From an uncultured Bacilli bacterium (GTDB lineage: Bacteria; Bacillota_I; Bacilli_A; RF39; UBA660): a stretch of DNA of 7,813 nucleotides. The notes below the pieces were generated by a model. That model was not told the origin of the DNA, searched no databases, and was given only the letters and a program-made list of their open reading frames with translations. Both the position numbers and the translations under genes were made by a program. The first letter of the stretch is position 1. Each line of letters starts with the position of its first letter. Where the stretch lies: contig CAPZYV010000045.1 in NCBI GenBank assembly GCA_948750805.1, positions 1 through 7,813 of the forward strand. Reading direction: 5' to 3'. Positions 5,445 to 7,813 of this stretch are shown here, one piece after another.

Positions 5445-7813
5445 GTGGCTAATTTAGATACACATTTCAAAATTGACTATAATAATGCTCTTAGTAAAGA
5501 AAAAGCTATATTTCAAGGCCATAAGTATCGTATAACTATTTTAAGTGAAAGATTAATACGCTTTGAATATGATGAAAACGGAGTATTTTTTGACCATCCA
5601 ACTGAATTTGCCAGATTCCGTAATTTTGATGTACCTAAATTTCAAGTCGAAGAAAATGATACTACCTTAGTTATTCAATCTAAATATTTTGTAATTCAAT
5701 ATATCAAAGATAAACCATTTATCGGGCCTAAATATGCCCCTGACCAATATTTAAAAGTTGGATTAATGAATAGTGATAAAATATGGTATTTTAATCATCC
5801 TGAAGTTCGAAATTTTGGTGGAACAAAGTCATCATTAGATAATGGTATAAAATCTCCATTTGAAAAAGGGTTATATTCTACAGATGGTTTTGCTTCCTTT
5901 GATGATTCCAAAAGCTTAGTATTTATGGAAGATGGCTTTATGGTTAAACCAAATAAACCTCGAATTGATACTTATCTTTTTATTTATAGACGTGATTTTG
6001 GTTTGTGTTTAAAAGATTATTTTACATTAACTGGTTATCCACCTTTAATTCCAAGATATGCTTTAGGTATTTGGTGGAATAGAGATGTCATATATTCTTT
6101 TAACGACACAAAAAAACTTTTAAAAGCCTTTAATAGTCATGAAATACCATTATCAGTATTATTATTAAATGAATTTTGGCATTTAAAAGACAAGAGAGAT
6201 TTAAATAAACATAAAACCGGATTTACTTTTTCACCAGAATTATTTCCTAATCCCTTTGAATTTACCAGCTATATGCACGAAAGAGGAGTAAAAGTAGGTC
6301 TTAATATTGACCCTGTTGAAGGAATAGGAAGCGAAGAAGAAAAGTTTAGGTCTATTACCACTAATCTAGGTTTATTAAACACTAGCAATATCCCTTTTAA
6401 TATTTTTGATAAAACTTTCATTAGCATTTACTTTAATGAATTAATTAAGCCATTAGATAGTTTAGGAATAGATTTTTATTGGTTAGATTATAAATATGAT
6501 TTAGATAGTTTGAAAGCTTTAAATCATTATCATTTTTTAAATTATAGTAAGGATATGCGTTATAGACCTATGCTTTTTTCGCGAAATAGTCTAGTCGCAT
6601 CTCACTTAAATGGTGTTCATTATTCCGGAACAACATCTGTAGGTTTTGATACTTTAGATTATTTACCAGCATTTAATTCAAATGCTAGCAACATCGGAGT
6701 TTCATGGTGGAGTCACGATATTGGAGGTTTTAAAGGAGGAATGGAGGACCCAGAACTATATATACGTTATGTAGAGCTAGGCACTTTTAGTCCTATATTT
6801 AGATTTGCAAGTGAAAGAGGCCATTATTATAAAAGAGAACCATGGGAATGGGATATTAAAACCTATACTATCGCCAAAGAATACTGTAATTTAAGACATC
6901 GTCTCATACCATATCTTTACACAGAAAATTATAAATATCACAAAACCGGATTGCCACTTGTAGAGCCTCTATATTATAGTTATCCAGAAATTAAAGATGA
7001 ACCAGCTTATAAAAATGAATATTATTTTGGCACAGAGCTATTAGTTAAACCTATTACCAAGCGTGAAGACCCTATTATGAATAGGTGTGTAGAACAAATA
7101 TTTTTACCTAAAGGTCTATGGTATGATTTTAAAACTGGTAAAAAATTTCCAGGCAATAAGCGATACGTTGCATTTTATAAAGACGAAGATTATCCTGTAT
7201 TTGCCAAAAGTGGTTCTATTATTCCTCTTGCCATATTACCCAAAAATATCAACGACACTAATCCACCAGAAAGTATGGAAATCCATGTTTTTCCAGGACG
7301 TAGTAATATTTATAAACTTTATGAAGATGATGGGGTATCACGCCTTAATGAAGAAGGATACTATATAGTAACAGCTATTGATTATAACTATCTAGCTAAC
7401 AATTATACTTTAATTATTAGACCTATAGAAGGCAAATCAGGTATTATTCCTAAAACACGTAATTATAAAGTAAGATTTAGAAATACTAGAGAAGCTGAAG
7501 ATGTCCAAGTTTATGTTAATGGAACTTTAGTAGCTGCTGAAAGTTTTGCTGAAGAAAATGATTTTATCGTCGATGTTAAAAACGTACCTACTACTAGTCA
7601 ATTAACAATTAATTGCAAAGGTAAAGATATTGAAATAGACGCAATAAGACTTATTAATGAAGATATTAATTCTATTATTAGTGATGCTAAAATAAAAACT
7701 AATTTAAAAGAAAGTATTGCAGCCATTATCTTTAGTAATTTAGAAATAAATAAAAAACGTATCGAAATTAGAAAACTACGTCAAAAAGGATTAAGTAGTG
7801 TTTTCATAAGAAT
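5445..7813 (+). CDS. Glycoside hydrolase family 31 protein with altered active site (3' end outside window)
   Basis: A continuous frame of 789 codons runs from a GTG start past the right edge. The order is an N-terminal beta-sandwich of about 200 residues, a (beta/alpha)8 barrel opening at LGIWWNRD (207-214), and C-terminal beta domains that may include DUF5110. The last visible part (ending RKLRQKGLSSVFIR) resembles the normal end of related Bacillota proteins, so little is probably missing. No signal peptide is seen, so the protein should be cytoplasmic. GH31 members are retaining alpha-glycosidases (alpha-glucosidases, alpha-xylosidases and others). The nucleophile Asp is kept as D348 in DFYWLDYK, and WWSHDIGGF (421-429) is intact. 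By alignment from memory, the acid/base Asp is replaced by T396 (YSGTT where FSGDT is usual), and several sugar-binding positions also differ. Family membership is firm, but substrate and activity are unknown. It has its own promoter after the gap terminator. Confidence 0.9.
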   Translation, partial: MANLDTHFKIDYNNALSKEKAIFQGHKYRITILSERLIRFEYDENGVFFDHPTEFARFRNFDVPKFQVEENDTTLVIQSKYFVIQYIKDKPFIGPKYAPDQYLKVGLMNSDKIWYFNHPEVRNFGGTKSSLDNGIKSPFEKGLYSTDGFASFDDSKSLVFMEDGFMVKPNKPRIDTYLFIYRRDFGLCLKDYFTLTGYPPLIPRYALGIWWNRDVIYSFNDTKKLLKAFNSHEIPLSVLLLNEFWHLKDKRDLNKHKTGFTFSPELFPNPFEFTSYMHERGVKVGLNIDPVEGIGSEEEKFRSITTNLGLLNTSNIPFNIFDKTFISIYFNELIKPLDSLGIDFYWLDYKYDLDSLKALNHYHFLNYSKDMRYRPMLFSRNSLVASHLNGVHYSGTTSVGFDTLDYLPAFNSNASNIGVSWWSHDIGGFKGGMEDPELYIRYVELGTFSPIFRFASERGHYYKREPWEWDIKTYTIAKEYCNLRHRLIPYLYTENYKYHKTGLPLVEPLYYSYPEIKDEPAYKNEYYFGTELLVKPITKREDPIMNRCVEQIFLPKGLWYDFKTGKKFPGNKRYVAFYKDEDYPVFAKSGSIIPLAILPKNINDTNPPESMEIHVFPGRSNIYKLYEDDGVSRLNEEGYYIVTAIDYNYLANNYTLIIRPIEGKSGIIPKTRNYKVRFRNTREAEDVQVYVNGTLVAAESFAEENDFIVDVKNVPTTSQLTINCKGKDIEIDAIRLINEDINSIISDAKIKTNLKESIAAIIFSNLEINKKRIEIRKLRQKGLSSVFIR

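Noticed and set aside
7123..7368. A plus-strand open frame of 81 codons beginning MILKLVKNFQ
   Set aside because: It lies entirely inside the GH31 gene in another frame. The GH31 frame is open throughout and carries recognisable family motifs there, so this is a shadow frame.
1..7813. Mycoplasma genetic code (TGA as tryptophan)
   Set aside because: No in-frame TGA was found in any gene and Trp is encoded by TGG throughout. All stops seen are TAA, so the standard bacterial code suffices.

Overview
This is an AT-rich window (roughly 28-30% GC by eye) from a low-GC Gram-positive bacterium, probably Bacillota or a relative close to the Mollicutes. The evidence is the yvcK-whiA gene pair, AAA/TTA/GAA-rich codon use, Shine-Dalgarno sites of the GGAGG/AGGTGA type and sigma-A-like promoters. 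Every complete gene, and the gene tail at the left edge, stops with TAA. Tryptophan is always TGG and no in-frame TGA is seen, so nothing suggests the mycoplasma genetic code. I cannot name the species.

Layout. The left edge holds the last 28 codons of an unrecognised plus-strand gene, followed by a weak terminator-like T-tract. A two-gene plus-strand unit follows: yvcK (UDP-sugar-binding gluconeogenesis/cell-envelope regulator) and whiA (LAGLIDADG-like plus helix-turn-helix regulator), abutting with no gap. whiA converges on minus-strand clpP, and the two stop codons share bases inside a perfect palindrome. A 109-bp divergent promoter region separates clpP from a plus-strand unit of a TGS-domain nucleoside kinase (uridine kinase-like) and glyceraldehyde-3-phosphate dehydrogenase, which overlap by 8 bp. 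After a terminator-like hairpin whose right arm overlaps the next promoter, a long glycoside hydrolase family 31 gene runs off the right edge. It starts at GTG, has at least 789 codons and is incomplete only at its 3' end.

Together these are mostly core genes: central carbon flux (gap, yvcK), nucleoside salvage, division/chromosome regulation (whiA), proteolysis (clpP) and carbohydrate metabolism (GH31). No mobile element, CRISPR array, tRNA or rRNA is visible. No gene-free stretch exceeds about 110 bp.

The two observations most worth following are these. (1) The tetranucleotide GATC is completely absent from all 7,813 bases, and synonymous codon choice appears to avoid it. (2) The GH31 protein keeps the nucleophile Asp but appears to have lost the usual acid/base Asp and several residues of the sugar-binding -1 subsite. 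No new multi-gene system is apparent.
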